This document shows positions 27,106 through 35,585 of a DNA stretch of 38,918 nucleotides, in pieces. How positions within the stretch are numbered: position 1 is the stretch's first letter; every line of letters starts with the position of its first letter. A program made the translations under genes and the position numbers. The stretch comes from Ignavibacteriales bacterium (GTDB taxonomy: Bacteria; Bacteroidota; Ignavibacteria; Ignavibacteriales; Ignavibacteriaceae), in contig JAGUYG010000046.1 of assembly GCA_020061465.1 (NCBI GenBank), forward strand, positions 1-38,918. The letters are read 5' to 3'. The notes beneath the pieces were generated by a model. That model was not told the DNA's origin. It searched no databases and was given only the letters and a program-made list of their open reading frames with translations.

Positions 27106-27731
27106 ATTCATTAAATTCCTAAAAACAATCCCTCCTCAGAATAAACTTTCTTGTCTGTTTTTAATAGAAAAATCCTCCGGCGGCTTAAATGGATTATCTA
27201 ACCATTCTGTTAATAGAATCTTTACAAATAGATTCATTCTCAGAAAAGCAATTAAATTTGATAAGCTCCATCCGTATTTAGAAATTTCTTTAAGATATTT
27301 CAACAGCAGCAAAGTTATCATAGCTGTCCAAATCTGTATCCACATTGCATTTTCAGTTGTTCCTAAAAAAGATTTGATTTTTAGGTTTTGTTTAAGCTCT
27401 TTGAAAAAGGTTTCGATTGACCAACGCTGTTTATATAGCTCTGCTATCGTTGATACTGTCCAACCTGCCTGATGGCAAAACAGGGAAAAATTGTTTGTTA
27501 TTATCTCCACATCTGCTTTCTTTCCTTCAGTCATATACACATATTTGGGCATGCAGACATCATAATCAAGAAGCGTATGCAGCTTTATTGCTCCTTTTTT
27601 TTATACTTTGCCCAATCGAATACTTTTATACATACACTGATTATTGTACTATCCAGCATAAATATCTTTTTCTTAATGCCCTTTAAGTTCGGCAAACTAT
27701 CGGCAAAAGTATTCGTGTTTTTTAAATTCAT
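27106..27731 (-). pseudogene. IS4-family transposase remnant, copy B
   Basis: A longer relic of the same element as copy A, in the same orientation. An ATG at 27731 leads MNLKNTNTFADSLPNLKGIKKKIFMLDST, then a four-base deletion near 27600 shifts the frame. The open part 27552-27136 carries LYKQRWSIETFFKELKQ with the catalytic Glu and the normal C-terminus (LLLLKYLKEISKYGWSLSNL). The second catalytic Asp region is deleted at the same point as in copy A, and the same small palindromic insertion is present (FCHQAGW). It cannot encode a working transposase. The N-terminal half of a full-length IS4 transposase is also missing. Confidence 0.85.
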
Positions 27732-27916
27732 AATAGAACTTCACTTTAACATATTGCTTATTGCATCATTAATATTTTTATCGAACAATTTGATTTTATA
27801 ATTCATAACTATTTATTGTTTGCTTTTTTATTAACACTTTCTTCCAGGTAACTAATCCTTAATTTCAGTAATTTTAAAACACAAATTCAATCCATTAAAA
27901 TATTAACAGGTGGAAA

Positions 27917-29797
27917 ATGAAAAGTCTGTTTCTAACTATCGCTGTTTTAATTCTTCTATCAAATCAATCATTCTCACAAAATATAGAAAGAGATAAAGTT
28001 GAGGACAAATATAAATGGGACCTCACAGACATTTATCCCTCAAAAGCCGCATGGCAGGCAGATGTCGATTTGTTAAAAGCCGAAGCCGAAAAGCTTGCAA
28101 ACTTTAAAGGCAAGCTCGGTGTCAGTGCTGAAAATTTGTATAAGGCATTAAAAACTTCATCGGATGTGGTTAAAACGCTTTGGAAAGCCTGGACTTATGC
28201 CAGTAACCTTAGCAATGAAAATCTTAACATCTCGGAGAATCAGGCAATGATGCAGCAAATGGCTGCAGTCGGAACAAAGTTTGGCGAAGCGGCGGCATTC
28301 TTTGAACCGGAAATTCTTCAGATACCAAAAGAGAAGATCGAAAAATTCATTTATGAAAAACCGGAGCTAAAAAATAAATTTGATATGTATCTTAATAACA
28401 TCCAAAGGAAGCGTGAACATACTTTATCGGAACCGGAAGAAATAATGCTTGCCAGTTTCGGATTGATAGCCGGAGTTCAAAGCGATGTTTATGATATATT
28501 CAATAATGCCGAAAAACCATTTCCAAAAGTAACCCTGGCTTCGGGCGAAGAAATTAAATTGTCTCCTGCAGCTTATACAAAGTACCGCACAGTTGAAAAC
28601 CGGGATGACCGCGCAAAAATATTTGATGTATTTTTTAACAGTTACGGCGATTTTAAAAATACTTTAGGCGCAAACCTCGGCGGCAAAGTAAAAAAAGATT
28701 GGGTGTACGCAAAAAACAGAAAGTATGAATCGTCGCTTCACGCCTCGCTTAATGCCGATAATTTACCTGTATCAGTTTATACTACATTGATTGAACAGAT
28801 TAACAACCATCTCCCCACTCTTCATCGTGCGCTTGATTTAAAGAAAAGGATGTTGGGTTTGAATGAACTTCGCTATTACGATTTATACGTTCCGCTTGTT
28901 CAGAAAGTGGATATGAGCTTTACGGTTGAGCAAGGTCAAAAAGTTATTCTTGATGCATTGAAGCCTTTAGGTGAAGAATATGTTTCGGTATTGCAAAGAG
29001 CTAATAATGAAAGATGGATAGACTATATTCCCACTATAGGAAAGAGAAGCGGCGCTTATTCTACCGGCGGTGCTTACGATGTTCATCCGTTTATATTAAT
29101 GAATTGGACCGATGACTATGAATCTGTTTCAACGCTTGCGCATGAACTCGGACATACAATGCATAGTTACTTTTCAAACAAAACCCAGCCGTTTTCAAAA
29201 GCTGACTATGCCACCTTTGTTGCGGAGATTGCTTCGACAGTTAATGAAAATCTTCTCAACAATTACATGGTGAAGAACGTAAAAACCGATGAAGAAAAAC
29301 TTTACCTTCTCGGAAGTTATTTGGAACTGCTTAGAACCACTATTTTCCGCCAAACATCATTTGCAGAATTTGAATGGGAAATACACAAAAAAGTAGAAGC
29401 CGATGAACCGATAACAGGTGAGGATATGTCGGCAATTTATTTTGATATTGTTAAACGATATTACGGACACGATAAAGGTTATTGCATGGTAGACGATTAC
29501 ATTCAATATGAATGGGCATACATTCCTCATTTCTTAGGATATACTTATTACGTTTTTCAGTATGCAACATCGCTTATTTATGGAACTTCTATTGTAGAAA
29601 AGATGATTGAACAAGGACAGCCGGCAGTGGATGCTTACTATAATATTCTTAAAGGCGGCGGCTCAAAATATCCCACAGAACTTATTAAAGATGCCGGCAT
29701 AGATCCGATGTCGTCCGAACCAGTCAAGCTTACTATGCAAAAGATGAACAAGGTGATGGATCAGATGGAAGAAATTTTGAAAAGAATGGGAAAGTAG
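27917..29797 (+). CDS. pepF: Oligoendopeptidase F, M3 family zinc peptidase (exported)
   Basis: Cuts short peptides. The 626-residue protein has a signal peptide (residues 1-20, LILLSNQSFSQ), so this one probably works in the periplasm. The oligoendopeptidase F N-terminal helical domain is followed by the M3 catalytic motif HELGHTMHSYFS at residues 409-420. The third zinc ligand is in FVAEIASTVNENLL near 437. The C-terminal YIPHFLGYTYYVFQYATSLIYG is also typical. AGGTGG lies before the ATG. It stands alone on the plus strand just outside IS copy B. The family call is secure; the peptide substrate is unknown. Confidence 0.95.
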   Translation: MKSLFLTIAVLILLSNQSFSQNIERDKVEDKYKWDLTDIYPSKAAWQADVDLLKAEAEKLANFKGKLGVSAENLYKALKTSSDVVKTLWKAWTYASNLSNENLNISENQAMMQQMAAVGTKFGEAAAFFEPEILQIPKEKIEKFIYEKPELKNKFDMYLNNIQRKREHTLSEPEEIMLASFGLIAGVQSDVYDIFNNAEKPFPKVTLASGEEIKLSPAAYTKYRTVENRDDRAKIFDVFFNSYGDFKNTLGANLGGKVKKDWVYAKNRKYESSLHASLNADNLPVSVYTTLIEQINNHLPTLHRALDLKKRMLGLNELRYYDLYVPLVQKVDMSFTVEQGQKVILDALKPLGEEYVSVLQRANNERWIDYIPTIGKRSGAYSTGGAYDVHPFILMNWTDDYESVSTLAHELGHTMHSYFSNKTQPFSKADYATFVAEIASTVNENLLNNYMVKNVKTDEEKLYLLGSYLELLRTTIFRQTSFAEFEWEIHKKVEADEPITGEDMSAIYFDIVKRYYGHDKGYCMVDDYIQYEWAYIPHFLGYTYYVFQYATSLIYGTSIVEKMIEQGQPAVDAYYNILKGGGSKYPTELIKDAGIDPMSSEPVKLTMQKMNKVMDQMEEILKRMGK

Positions 29798-30013
29798 AAT
29801 AATTTTATTACAGCTAAGTGTTTTAGTAGCGAGCGTTTGTTTTGCTTTTAAGATTAGTGGAATCAAAAATAATTTTATAATCAAAGATTAATTGGGAAAA
29901 AATAAAATATTCTAATTCTTTTTAGTTTTCTCACAAATCATCCTAACGAAGGTGACTGAAAAGTCCTTAAAAGTCTTTCTCTTTTTGAGAGAGAGATTAT
30001 TCCCAAGATTATT

Positions 30014-30031
30014 CCGAAGGACTGCCTTCGG
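30014..30031. repeat. CCGAAGG hairpin element
   Basis: CCGAAGG and CCTTCGG form a perfect seven-base stem around ACTG. The CCGAAGG unit also occurs in the repeats near 9172, 9210 and 35347, so this belongs to a family of small intergenic hairpins in this genome. Confidence 0.6.
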
Positions 30032-30101
30032 CAGAGAAAGTTCTTGTTATTTTAGACAGAGATTGTACAGATATGGTAAACTATATCTTTCTCTTGTTTA
30101 C

Positions 30102-30131
30102 TTGACATCTTAAGTTCAATTTTCTTATATT
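30102..30131 (+). promoter_or_regulatory. Sigma-70-like promoter before the KamA-family gene
   Basis: TTGACA at 30102-30107 and TATATT at 30126-30131 are separated by 18 bases. The start codon at 30215 lies 83 bases further on. The boxes are close to the general bacterial consensus. Confidence 0.55.
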
Positions 30132-30214
30132 AAAATAAAAATACACCCTTTGCCTCTCTTTCAAATCACAAAAAGGGAAACATGCTTAGCCTTAAACAAA
30201 AACAGGAGAGCAAA

Positions 30215-32431
30215 ATGTCACAAGTTTATGAGCTTGATAAAATTGCCATAACAGTAAAATCACACCGCTTATTAAAAGTGCTTTTAAAAGAAAATCCCAG
30301 ACTTGAAGAAATTATGTTCGGTGCTAAAAACGAGACTGAAGCATTGATCGGTGTGAAAGATTGGATCCTCGGTTTGATAAAAGATAGACCCGATGCCATA
30401 AAATATTATGAAGAAGGCATTAACAGCGGAATATCATTTAAGTCTCTGCAATGGAGTGATTTTGCCGCAATTCGAATTCTAGATTACGTAGATAACGCTG
30501 GTCGTGAATTTATTGATCTTAATCTTCGCGGACAATTAGCCGTAAGCAACCCGATTAAACTTTTATGGCTCGGTGTTAACAAAGGAACTGGCGGAGCTAA
30601 ACCGGATTTCTTTGAGGATATGATTCATCTTTTCAGACAACTGATGGGTAAAGAAGCAGCGGAAGAATACAGTAGAGAAAAGCTTGAAGAATGGATGAAT
30701 AGATTCCCATCGGGGTTAGATCCGAGAATCGTAAAACTGCGGGAAGAAAACAGAGAAAGAATATTGAATATTATCATTGATAAAATTGATGAAGGCGAAA
30801 TAAACGATTCTAAATATAAATTCGATCCCGATTTAAGCAGAGCAGAAAAATTTTCAATCGCTCTTGAGTGGTGGAAAGAAAGTTCATTTCATTTAAGATT
30901 TGCCGTAAGATCACCCGATTTATTAAATGAATTTTTAGGTTACTCTCTCGATCCCGATACCATGAAGATTCTTTACGATGCCGAAAAAAAAGGAATTCCT
31001 TTTTTTGTTAATCCGTATTACTTATCTCTATTACACGTGCGCGTTCCCTATTTTGCCATCGGTGCCGATCTGGCTATTCGCCATTATGTTGTTTACAGCA
31101 AACAGCTTATTGATGAATTCGGATACATAACTGCATGGGAAAAAGAAGATAAAGTCGAGCCGGGAAAACCAAATGCAGCAGGCTGGATTCTGCCTTCTCA
31201 TCATAATGTTCATAGAAGATATCCCGATGTTGCTATTCTGATTCCAGATACAATGGGAAGAGCATGCGGCGGATTATGTTCATCCTGCCAGCGTATGTAC
31301 GATTTCCAAAACGGATATCTTAACTTCAATCTTAACAAACTTAAACCTGATGAAAGATGGTCCGAACGCCTTGAGCGATTGATGGAGTATTTTGAAAATG
31401 ATTCCCAGCTTCGTGATATATTAATTACCGGCGGCGATGCATTTATGAGTTCCGATAAATCACTCAAGCAAATACTTGATGCTGTTTATAGAATGGCTAT
31501 AAGGAAAAAAGATAAAAACACTAAGCGAGAAGAAAATAAAAAACATGCAGAGATTCAGCGGGTTAGACTTGGGACAAGAATACCTGCATATCTTCCGCAA
31601 AGAATAACTGATGATCTTGCAGGACTTCTGAAAGAGTTTAAAGTAAAAGCAGAACCAGCAGGGATAAAACAGTTTATTATCCAAACTCATTTTGAATCGC
31701 CGATGGAAATTACACCAGAAGTTGAAGAAGCTGTAAAGAAACTAATCGATGCAGGCTGGCTTATCACAAATCAACATGTTTATACTGCAGCGGCTTCAAG
31801 AAGGGGACATAATCTTAAGCTAAGAAAAGTTCTGAACGATATCGGAATTTTGCCATATTATACTTTTTCGGTTAAAGGATATATGGAAAATTATTTTAAC
31901 TTTGCACCCAATGCACGTGCAGTTCAAGAAAGCATAGAAGAGAAAATATTGGGCGGTCTATCCGGCAGCAGCATTGAGCTGATTAAGAAATTTTCCGAAG
32001 ACGCAGAAAATATTATTGAAAATATTAATTCTATTCGTAAAGCCGAAAACATTCCATTTCTTGCTACCGACAGAAACGTATTAAACCTTCCCGGTGTTGG
32101 AAAAAGTCTCACCTTCCGCATAATTGGCATTACGCGCTATGGAAGAAGAGTTCTGGAATTTGAGCATGACGGCACAAGGCAGCATAGCCCTATAATTGAA
32201 AAAATGAAAAAGATGGTGATTATAGAATCTAAATCAATAAGCGAATATCTCAATCAGCTTGAAGAGATAGGAGAGAATAAGTCGGAATATATAGGCGTAT
32301 ACGGTTACTCAATCGGAGAGACGGAAGCAAGAATGCCTATCTATGAATATCCCGAACAAGATGTTTCGGTTACTAAGGAATTCACTAATCTTGAAATTCC
32401 GGATAAGGATTTTTCGACAGTTGAAGTTTGA
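30215..32431 (+). CDS. Long KamA-family radical SAM protein (lysine 2,3-aminomutase-like)
   Basis: Radical S-adenosylmethionine, probably PLP-dependent, aminomutase-like enzyme. The iron-sulfur cluster motif CGGLCSSC (CxxxCxxC) starts near residue 351, and NLPGVGKS near residue 630 resembles the PLP-lysine segment PGGGGK of lysine 2,3-aminomutase. About 738 residues makes it far longer than the usual 400-470. The N-terminal 250 residues or so are helical and unrecognised. I chose the ATG at 30215 because AGGAGA lies five bases before it; an upstream in-frame ATG at 30182 is possible. Classical KamA makes beta-lysine, used in fermentation or as a compatible solute precursor. Whether this long form uses lysine cannot be read from the sequence. 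Confidence 0.85.
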   Translation: MSQVYELDKIAITVKSHRLLKVLLKENPRLEEIMFGAKNETEALIGVKDWILGLIKDRPDAIKYYEEGINSGISFKSLQWSDFAAIRILDYVDNAGREFIDLNLRGQLAVSNPIKLLWLGVNKGTGGAKPDFFEDMIHLFRQLMGKEAAEEYSREKLEEWMNRFPSGLDPRIVKLREENRERILNIIIDKIDEGEINDSKYKFDPDLSRAEKFSIALEWWKESSFHLRFAVRSPDLLNEFLGYSLDPDTMKILYDAEKKGIPFFVNPYYLSLLHVRVPYFAIGADLAIRHYVVYSKQLIDEFGYITAWEKEDKVEPGKPNAAGWILPSHHNVHRRYPDVAILIPDTMGRACGGLCSSCQRMYDFQNGYLNFNLNKLKPDERWSERLERLMEYFENDSQLRDILITGGDAFMSSDKSLKQILDAVYRMAIRKKDKNTKREENKKHAEIQRVRLGTRIPAYLPQRITDDLAGLLKEFKVKAEPAGIKQFIIQTHFESPMEITPEVEEAVKKLIDAGWLITNQHVYTAAASRRGHNLKLRKVLNDIGILPYYTFSVKGYMENYFNFAPNARAVQESIEEKILGGLSGSSIELIKKFSEDAENIIENINSIRKAENIPFLATDRNVLNLPGVGKSLTFRIIGITRYGRRVLEFEHDGTRQHSPIIEKMKKMVIIESKSISEYLNQLEEIGENKSEYIGVYGYSIGETEARMPIYEYPEQDVSVTKEFTNLEIPDKDFSTVEV

Positions 32432-32432
32432 T

Positions 32433-32858
32433 ATGGAAGAGAAAAAACCGGTTAGTGTAATAATTTTAATTTCTGCGGTGGTCTTTCAGGCAATCAGCGG
32501 TTTAGCCGGTGGTATTGGATTAATTTCCGATCCCTCCGGACAAACATTAGGCATTCCGTCAAGCTGGTTGCATGGCTCCCCGTTCGACGATTATCTTGTT
32601 CCCGGATTTATTCTTTTCTCCGTGCTTGGAATTTTCCCATTAATTTTGACTATCGGTTTAGTTAAAAGAAGTTATTGGTCACGTGGTCTCACTCAAGTTC
32701 TCGGACTTGCCTTAATCATCTGGATAATAGTAGAAATTTTAGTTGTTGGATATCACTCGCAGCCGCCTTTGCAATTAATTTATGGATTGTTAGGCATACT
32801 CATTTTAGCGTTAACATTTCTGCCGAAAGTTAAAAAACATTATTTAACGAATAATTAA
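32433..32858 (+). CDS. Small four-helix membrane protein, function unknown
   Basis: A 141-residue hydrophobic protein with four likely membrane segments (about residues 8-28, 50-70, 82-103 and 112-129), starting MEEKKPVSVIILISAVV. The frame is also open further upstream into the KamA-family gene, but the ATG at 32433 sits one base after that gene's stop and gives a sensible membrane protein, so I chose it. It is probably co-transcribed with the KamA-family gene. No family was recognised. Confidence 0.65.
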   Translation: MEEKKPVSVIILISAVVFQAISGLAGGIGLISDPSGQTLGIPSSWLHGSPFDDYLVPGFILFSVLGIFPLILTIGLVKRSYWSRGLTQVLGLALIIWIIVEILVVGYHSQPPLQLIYGLLGILILALTFLPKVKKHYLTNN

Positions 32859-32900
32859 ATCTATTTCTTAATAATTTTTTACTGATAATTCATTAAGGTT

Positions 32901-33779
32901 ATGAAAAATAAAAAACTGATTACTGTTCTTGTTATTCTAATAGTATTAGCTGCATCAATTGCATCCTCTATCGGAATATTCTCAAACGAAGGAGCCGGTG
33001 AATACGAACACGAATCCATCCGCGGACAAAAAGTAATGATATACGGAAAAGGATTGTATCAACACATGTCTGCAGATGTAGCTATTCAAGGTATTGCTCA
33101 GGATTATGTGACGCTTTTTGTTGGTGTGCCGCTGCTTTTAATCTCACTTTTTATTGCTAGAAAGAATTCACTGCGCGGATTGTTTTTTCTTTCAGGTACG
33201 CTGGGATATTTTCTTGTTACTTATCTTTTCTATCTTGCTATGGGAATGTACAATTGGATGTTCTTAGTCTATGCATTCCTGCTTGGCAGCAGTTTCTTTG
33301 CTTTTATGCTTATAATATTATTGTTAGATTCTGATAAAGTGAAGACAATCTTCAGATCAGAAATGCTTGTGCGCAATGCGGGAATATTTCTAATCATAAA
33401 CGGTGCGTTGGTTGCTTTGCTTTGGCTTAGTATTGTCGTTCCGCCTCTGTTTAACGGAACAATCTATCCACAGCAGCTTCAGCATTATACAACATTAATT
33501 GTTCAAGGACTCGATTTGGGATTGCTGCTGCCAATGGCTTTTGTGATTGGCTTTCTTGCAATTAGCAAAAATTCTTTTGGTTACTTGTTCACACCAATCT
33601 ATATGATCTTCCTTTCATTATTGATGACAGCATTGGTATCTAAAATTCTTTTTATGGCAAATGAAGGACAGAATGTAATCCCGATTATCTTTATTATGCC
33701 GGCAATAGCGTTTGTATCAATTACTTTTTCTGTGTTGTTACTAAAAGATTTAACAAATGGCATTAAGGCTGAAAAGTAA
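32901..33779 (+). CDS. Eight-helix membrane protein, function unknown
   Basis: A 292-residue protein with about eight hydrophobic segments: an N-terminal helix at residues 5-26, then after a short soluble loop (GEYEHESIRGQKVMIYGKG) seven more spread to the end. AAGG lies just before the ATG. It follows the four-helix membrane protein by 42 bp on the same strand and ends two bases from the convergent DUF1697 gene. No conserved motif was recognised. Confidence 0.7.
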   Translation: MKNKKLITVLVILIVLAASIASSIGIFSNEGAGEYEHESIRGQKVMIYGKGLYQHMSADVAIQGIAQDYVTLFVGVPLLLISLFIARKNSLRGLFFLSGTLGYFLVTYLFYLAMGMYNWMFLVYAFLLGSSFFAFMLIILLLDSDKVKTIFRSEMLVRNAGIFLIINGALVALLWLSIVVPPLFNGTIYPQQLQHYTTLIVQGLDLGLLLPMAFVIGFLAISKNSFGYLFTPIYMIFLSLLMTALVSKILFMANEGQNVIPIIFIMPAIAFVSITFSVLLLKDLTNGIKAEK

Positions 33780-33780
33780 T

Positions 33781-34350
33781 TTATCTTTTTTGCGTCTTCC
33801 CTATTTTAACTACCGTATCCCAGGTTCGGGTTGTGATATTTTTTCCGAATTCCTTTTCGAGAAAGCTCATCATGTCAACAGTTTTTGTTTTCGACAGATC
33901 AACAACTGTGTATACGGCATTATCTTTTATTGAAATAATTTTGAATGATTCACCTTCTGCGGAATATGGAATATTCAGCCCGCCTTTTGGTTTTTCTTTA
34001 AGAAAAGTAACATACAGCCTTAAATCCGGTGCCGGTATAATTTCCTTAAATGGATTTTCATCAATAATATTTTGTATTTCTGATAATCTGCGAAGAATAA
34101 CAGGTATCGAAAATTTAAATGTCGATTCAAGCATAGCGGTGATTTTTTTTGCAAGGGCATCGGTGTTTTTATCGGCAGCTTCGAACACTACATTACCCGA
34201 TGCGCGGAGTGTGTGGACGTTTTCAATTCCCATTTTTTCAAATGCTTTTTTTAGATCAGCCATCGGGACTTTCTTATGTCCGCCTACATTAATTCCTCGA
34301 AGCAGAGCGGTATAAGTATAGTGATTACTTGTTGTAATTTTTTTAGTCAT
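33781..34350 (-). CDS. DUF1697 family protein
   Basis: The 189-residue protein begins with the hallmark YTALLRGINVGGHKKVPMADLKK, followed by LRASGNVVFEA and NPFKEIIPAPDLRLYVTFL. DUF1697 proteins are small cytoplasmic proteins with no settled function. It is convergent with the upstream membrane protein gene, only one base apart, so the two transcripts must overlap unless ended inside the genes. No operon partner is on the same strand. Confidence 0.9.
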   Translation of the reverse strand: MTKKITTSNHYTYTALLRGINVGGHKKVPMADLKKAFEKMGIENVHTLRASGNVVFEAADKNTDALAKKITAMLESTFKFSIPVILRRLSEIQNIIDENPFKEIIPAPDLRLYVTFLKEKPKGGLNIPYSAEGESFKIISIKDNAVYTVVDLSKTKTVDMMSFLEKEFGKNITTRTWDTVVKIGKTQKR

Positions 34351-34538
34351 ACTAAATGAACAGAATTAAATTATAGATGATCGATGCTTCATTTATATAT
34401 CAATCTCATCAGAATTTTTATTTAATATTTTCCTTGCCCGTATGAAATTTCTTTTTAAATTTCTCAAAATCTTTACAAAGAGTTTGCATTAATCAACCAT
34501 AATTTAATTATAAATAAACAAAACAGGAGAATAGTTAT

Positions 34539-35141
34539 ATGAAACAACGCTGCCCATGGTCAACGGATGATTCCTTAATGATAAAATACCACGATACAGA
34601 ATGGGGTGTTCCGGTTCATAGTGACAAAAAACTTTTTGAATTTCTGATTCTCGAAGGATTCCAGGCAGGGTTAAGCTGGAGAACAATTCTTCATAAAAGA
34701 GAAAATTTTCGCAAGGCATTCGATAACTTTGATATTAATAAAATTGCCAAGTATGATAAGCGAAAGGTTAACTCATTACTGAAAAATGAAGGAATCATCC
34801 GCAACAGATTGAAGATAGAAGGAGCGATTACTAATGCAAAAGCATTTTTATTGATAAGAAAGGAATTCGGAACTTTTAACAATTACATTTGGAGCTTTGT
34901 TAACGGCAAACCGATAAATAACAAATTCAAATCGTTAAGTGAGCTTCCCGCCCGAACGGAACTTTCCGATAAGATAAGCAGCGATATGAAGAAGAGGGGA
35001 TTCAAATTTGTGGGTTCAACAATAATTTATGCACACATGCAGGCAACGGGAATGGTGAATGACCATGTTGTGAGCTGCTATCGATATAGAGAGCTGCGCA
35101 GCGCATCCAGAGGCTACAAACAAACCAAGAATCAGCCATAA
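34539..35141 (+). CDS. tag: DNA-3-methyladenine glycosylase I
   Basis: Removes 3-methyladenine from alkylated DNA as the first step of base excision repair. The 200-residue protein has RCPWS at the start, YHDTEWGVPVHSDKKLFEFLILEGFQAGLSW with the catalytic glutamate near residue 39, and NDHVVSCYRY near the end. The zinc-snap ligands fall at Cys5, His18, His176 and Cys180, one position off the Escherichia coli enzyme. AGGAG lies about eight bases before the ATG. It is followed by a repeat-rich intergenic region. All key residues are present. Confidence 0.96.
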   Translation: MKQRCPWSTDDSLMIKYHDTEWGVPVHSDKKLFEFLILEGFQAGLSWRTILHKRENFRKAFDNFDINKIAKYDKRKVNSLLKNEGIIRNRLKIEGAITNAKAFLLIRKEFGTFNNYIWSFVNGKPINNKFKSLSELPARTELSDKISSDMKKRGFKFVGSTIIYAHMQATGMVNDHVVSCYRYRELRSASRGYKQTKNQP

Positions 35142-35585
35142 TTCCAAATTATAAACGACAAATGATAAACAATTACCAATTCCAAAATTCAAATTACCAA
35201 ACCGTTTTGTAATTTGATTTTAAGTATTTGAAATTTATTTGGGTTTTGGAATTTGATGTTTGGTGCCTGGCAAAAAAGTTTGTTTTTAAAACAACATTTT
35301 TACATAGTGCTACTACGTCAAAAAAGTTTGTTTTTTCAGCAAACATTTCCGAAGGATCAGTCTGACTGCTACGCCGTGATTCAAAGAGAAATAATCCACG
35401 AATAAAAATCAGATAATCGAAATTGATTGCCATTAGCTTAGTTTAAACTTCTCTTAAACACCTCTGGTACTTTTGCATTTTTGTTTACTATATTTTACCT
35501 CAAGAAAAAAACTTTCAATCATACGGCACATCATGATAAAAATATTACACATAACAAAGACATTTAATTTTTGAGAGGTAATAAA
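35142..35585. repeat. Repeat-rich intergenic region after tag
   Basis: The first part (35175-35265) is an imperfect inverted repeat made of AATTCCAAAATTC/AATTTG-type units around 35205. A 17-base direct repeat, CAAAAAAGTTTGTTTTT, occurs at 35271 and 35319. CCGAAGGATCAG near 35347 links it to the small dispersed hairpins. The last 180 bases lead into the MscS gene. No reliable ORF is seen. Confidence 0.6.

Larger units (their letters stand above)
29798..30181. other. 384-bp intergenic stretch
   Basis: Contains a short dispersed hairpin (30014-30031) and a sigma-70-like promoter for the downstream KamA-family gene (30102-30131). The rest is AT-rich, with a GAGAGAGA run near 29990, and no ORF was recognised. 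Confidence 0.6.

Noticed and set aside
27417-27801. Plus-strand open frames with hydrophobic translations
   Set aside because: They are the complement of the transposase remnant, whose minus-strand frame has recognisable family motifs.
32343-32432. Longer start for the four-helix membrane protein, overlapping the KamA-family gene
   Set aside because: The extra 30 residues are basic and unlike the rest; the ATG right after the upstream stop gives a normal membrane protein.
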